This document shows, one piece after another, positions 49,852 to 52,118 of a DNA stretch of 52,118 nucleotides. Source of the DNA: Comamonadaceae bacterium (GTDB taxonomy: Bacteria; Pseudomonadota; Gammaproteobacteria; Burkholderiales; Burkholderiaceae_C); assembly GCA_947373245.1 (NCBI GenBank), contig CANBWY010000005.1:1-52118 (forward strand). Reading direction: 5' to 3'. A program made the translations under genes and the position numbers. The notes under the pieces were generated by a model. The model saw nothing but the letters and a program-made list of their open reading frames with translations, was not told the origin of the DNA and made no database searches. Positions within the stretch are counted from its first letter, which is position 1. The number at the start of each line of letters is the position of its first letter.

Positions 49852-52118
49852 TTGAGCTCAAACCCTTCCCACAACAGCGCCGAGGCGCGTGATGAATTAC
49901 GCCGCGCGGCACTCGAATACCACGAGTTCCCCACCGCCGGCAAATTGGCGATTCACGCCACCAAGCAGTTGGTGAACCAACACGATTTGGCCTTGGCCTA
50001 CTCGCCCGGCGTGGCCGCACCGTGCGAAGAAATCGTCAAAGATCCGAACAACGCTTTCAAGTACACCAGCCGCGGCAACTTGGTGGCCGTGATCACCAAC
50101 GGCACTGCGGTGCTGGGCTTGGGCGACATCGGCCCCTTGGCGTCTAAGCCAGTGATGGAAGGCAAAGCCGTTTTGTTCAAGAAGTTTGCCGGCATCGACG
50201 TGTTCGACTTGGAAATTGACGAGAAGAACCTCGACAAATTGGTCGACATCATTGCGTCGTTGGAGCCCACCTTTGGTGGCATCAACCTTGAAGACATCAA
50301 GGCGCCCGATTGCTTCTACGTCGAGCGCAAGTTGCGCGAGCGCATGAAGATTCCAGTCTTCCACGACGACCAGCACGGCACGGCGATTACGGTGGGTGCG
50401 GCCATTTTGAACGGCATCAAAGTGGCCGGCAAAGACATCAAAACCGTCAAGCTCGTGACGTCCGGGGCTGGTGCTGCTGCCTTGGCTTGCTTGGGTTTGC
50501 TGCTCAAGATGGGCATGCCTCGCAGCAATATCTATGTCACCGACTTGGCTGGCGTGGTCTACGAAGGTCGCACCGAATTGATGGACGAAGACAAAATTCA
50601 GTTTGCGCAAAAAACAGATGCGCGCAGCTTGAGCGACATCATCGACGGTGCAGACATCTTCTTGGGCCTGTCCGCGGGCGGCGTGCTCAAGCCAGACATG
50701 GTCAAGAAGATGGCGGCTAGGCCCATCATCATGGCGCTGGCCAACCCCAACCCTGAAATCACGCCTGAAGAGGTGAAAGCCGTGCGCGACGATGCCATCA
50801 TCGCCACAGGCCGCAGCGACTATCACAACCAAGTCAACAACGTGTTGTGCTTCCCCTACATCTTTCGCGGTGCTTTGGATGCTGGCGCCTCCACCATCAC
50901 CGACGAGATGGAAATTGCAGCCGTCTACGCCATCGCTGAATTGGCCCAAGCCGAGCAAAGCGAAGTGGTGGCCGCAGCTTACGCGGGCGAGACCTTGGCC
51001 TTTGGCCCTGAATACCTCATCCCCAAGCCGTTTGACCCTCGCTTGATGATGAAGATCGCGCCTGCCGTAGCCAAAGCCGCCGCCGACAGCGGTGTGGCGA
51101 CGCGCCCCATCCAAGACATGGAAGCCTACATTGAGAAGCTGCAAGGCTTTGTCTACGCCTCTGGTTCCATCATGAAACCGATTTATGCCGCAGCCAAGCG
51201 CGCTAGCAAAAAGCGCGTTTGTTTTGCCGAGGGCGAAGAAGAGCGCGTGCTGCGTGCCGTGCAAATCGTGGTGGACGAAGGCTTGGCCCAGCCCACCTTG
51301 ATTGGCCGTCCTGCCGTGATCGCGCAACGCATTGAGAAGTTTGGCCTGCGCTTGAAAGAAGGCGTGGATTACCAAGTGGTCAACGTCGAGCAAGATCACC
51401 GCTACCGCGATTTCTGGCAAACCTATTACAAGATGACCGCCCGCAAAGGCGTGACCGAGCAGTTGGCCAAAATCGACATGCGTCGCCGTTTGTCGCTGAT
51501 TGGCACCATGATGCTGCACAAAGGCGAAGTCGATGGCCTGATTTGCGGCACGTGGAGCACACCACTGACCCATTTGAAATACGTGGATGAAGTGATTGGC
51601 AACCGAAAGGGCGTGAGCACCTACGCCGCCATGAACGGCTTGTTATTGCCTGACCGCCAAGTGTTCTTGGTCGACACGCACATCAACTACGACCCGACTG
51701 CCGAGCAATTGGCCGAGATCACGGTCATGGCCGCAGAAGAGATGCGCCGTTTCGGCATCCAACCCAAAGCCGCTTTGTTGTCGCACTCCAACTTTGGCAG
51801 CAGCGACCAGCCTTCGGCGGTCAAGATGCGCGAAACCTTGGCGCTGGTCAAGCAAAAAGCGCCTTGGCTCGAAATTGATGGTGAGATGCATGGTGACGCC
51901 GCTTTGGACGGCACCTTGCGCGCTGCCCACATGCCCGACGCCACTTTGATTGGCGACGCCAATTTGTTGGTGCTTCCTAACTTGGACTCGGCCAACATCG
52001 CCTACAACTTGCTCAAAACAGCGGCTGGCGGCAACATTGCCATTGGCCCAGTGCTGTTGGGCGCTGCCAAACCGGTGCACATCTTGACGGCGAGCACCAC
52101 CGTGCGCCGTATCGTGAA
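49852..52118 (+). CDS. maeB: NADP-dependent malic enzyme, MaeB type (3' end missing)
   Basis: The frame stays open to the window end: 755 codons, close to the usual 760. The N-terminal malic-enzyme half (about 1-430) converts malate to pyruvate, with '[12 protein letters not shown]', '[18 protein letters not shown]' and the NAD(P) motif '[10 protein letters not shown]'. The C-terminal half (from about 440) is a phosphotransacetylase-like domain, starting near '[22 protein letters not shown]' (core [13 protein letters not shown]), which in MaeB proteins is regulatory. I chose TTG 49852 because AGGAG (49841-49845) lies six bases upstream and the product starts [23 protein letters not shown]-like, the family beginning. 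Confidence 0.93.
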   Translation, partial: MSSNPSHNSAEARDELRRAALEYHEFPTAGKLAIHATKQLVNQHDLALAYSPGVAAPCEEIVKDPNNAFKYTSRGNLVAVITNGTAVLGLGDIGPLASKPVMEGKAVLFKKFAGIDVFDLEIDEKNLDKLVDIIASLEPTFGGINLEDIKAPDCFYVERKLRERMKIPVFHDDQHGTAITVGAAILNGIKVAGKDIKTVKLVTSGAGAAALACLGLLLKMGMPRSNIYVTDLAGVVYEGRTELMDEDKIQFAQKTDARSLSDIIDGADIFLGLSAGGVLKPDMVKKMAARPIIMALANPNPEITPEEVKAVRDDAIIATGRSDYHNQVNNVLCFPYIFRGALDAGASTITDEMEIAAVYAIAELAQAEQSEVVAAAYAGETLAFGPEYLIPKPFDPRLMMKIAPAVAKAAADSGVATRPIQDMEAYIEKLQGFVYASGSIMKPIYAAAKRASKKRVCFAEGEEERVLRAVQIVVDEGLAQPTLIGRPAVIAQRIEKFGLRLKEGVDYQVVNVEQDHRYRDFWQTYYKMTARKGVTEQLAKIDMRRRLSLIGTMMLHKGEVDGLICGTWSTPLTHLKYVDEVIGNRKGVSTYAAMNGLLLPDRQVFLVDTHINYDPTAEQLAEITVMAAEEMRRFGIQPKAALLSHSNFGSSDQPSAVKMRETLALVKQKAPWLEIDGEMHGDAALDGTLRAAHMPDATLIGDANLLVLPNLDSANIAYNLLKTAAGGNIAIGPVLLGAAKPVHILTASTTVRRIV

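Noticed and set aside
49897-51573. A 558-codon open frame on the minus strand opposite maeB
   Set aside because: It mirrors the codon bias of maeB, has no family-like motif and is explained by few stop-compatible codons in a moderately GC-rich gene. The same holds for long frames opposite phoD, mnmG, kdsD and gap.

Overview
The window is a chromosomal segment of a betaproteobacterium, most likely order Burkholderiales and plausibly family Comamonadaceae (Limnohabitans/Rhodoferax-like). This is inferred from protein flavour, moderately high GC, and the gene orders rpmH-rnpA-yidD-yidC-mnmE, dnaA-dnaN-gyrB and mnmG-rsmG-parA-parB; no database search was possible. The window contains the likely replication origin. 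DnaA boxes lie on both sides of dnaA (31.5-31.7 kb and 33.1-33.3 kb), an AT-rich tract with four TAG trinucleotides lies between dnaA and dnaN, and three parS sites lie about 16-18 kb away inside mnmG and rsmG.

Layout. 1-4.2 kb: a branched-chain amino-acid-type ABC transporter (partial binding protein, a fused LivH-LivM permease, LivG, LivF). 4.2-6.5 kb, minus strand: a remnant of a methyltransferase gene, a PhoD-type phosphatase and a PduO-type cobalamin adenosyltransferase. 6.6-8.0 kb: a GlcD/D-lactate dehydrogenase-type flavoprotein. 8.0-17.2 kb, minus strand: one long head-to-tail run of mnmG, rsmG, a LysE-family exporter, parA, a small alpha/beta hydrolase, parB and two paralogous membrane hybrid histidine kinases. 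17.3-27.7 kb: a metal-handling block with a two-component system divergent from a CzcB/CzcA efflux pair, then a CopA ATPase divergent from CopZ-pirin, followed by a Spy-like periplasmic protein. 27.7-33.1 kb, minus strand: gyrB, dnaN, dnaA. 33.3-39.7 kb, plus strand: rpmH, rnpA, yidD, yidC, mnmE, kdsD, kdsC, lptC. 39.7-41.6 kb, minus strand: a glycine-rich RNA-binding protein and an ammonium transporter behind a sigma-54-like promoter. 41.8-43.2 kb: a polysaccharide deacetylase-like protein and a GDT1-family cation transporter. 43.1-47.3 kb, minus strand: two tandem GAPDH genes and transketolase. 47.5-52.1 kb: a MurU-like nucleotidyltransferase, aminopeptidase P and a MaeB-type malic enzyme cut off by the window end.

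Most of the window is core replication, segregation, translation, membrane-biogenesis and central-carbon machinery diverging from the origin. The accessory content is the metal block and the pair of hybrid kinases behind parB. I found no rRNA, tRNA, CRISPR array, insertion sequence or prophage, and no gene-free stretch longer than 300 bases. I see no clearly new multi-gene system. The best leads are the origin architecture, parS sites read as protein code, the kinase pair attached to the segregation operon, the GDT1 gene whose 3' end is antisense to gap, and near-identical blocks shared by the tandem gap genes.
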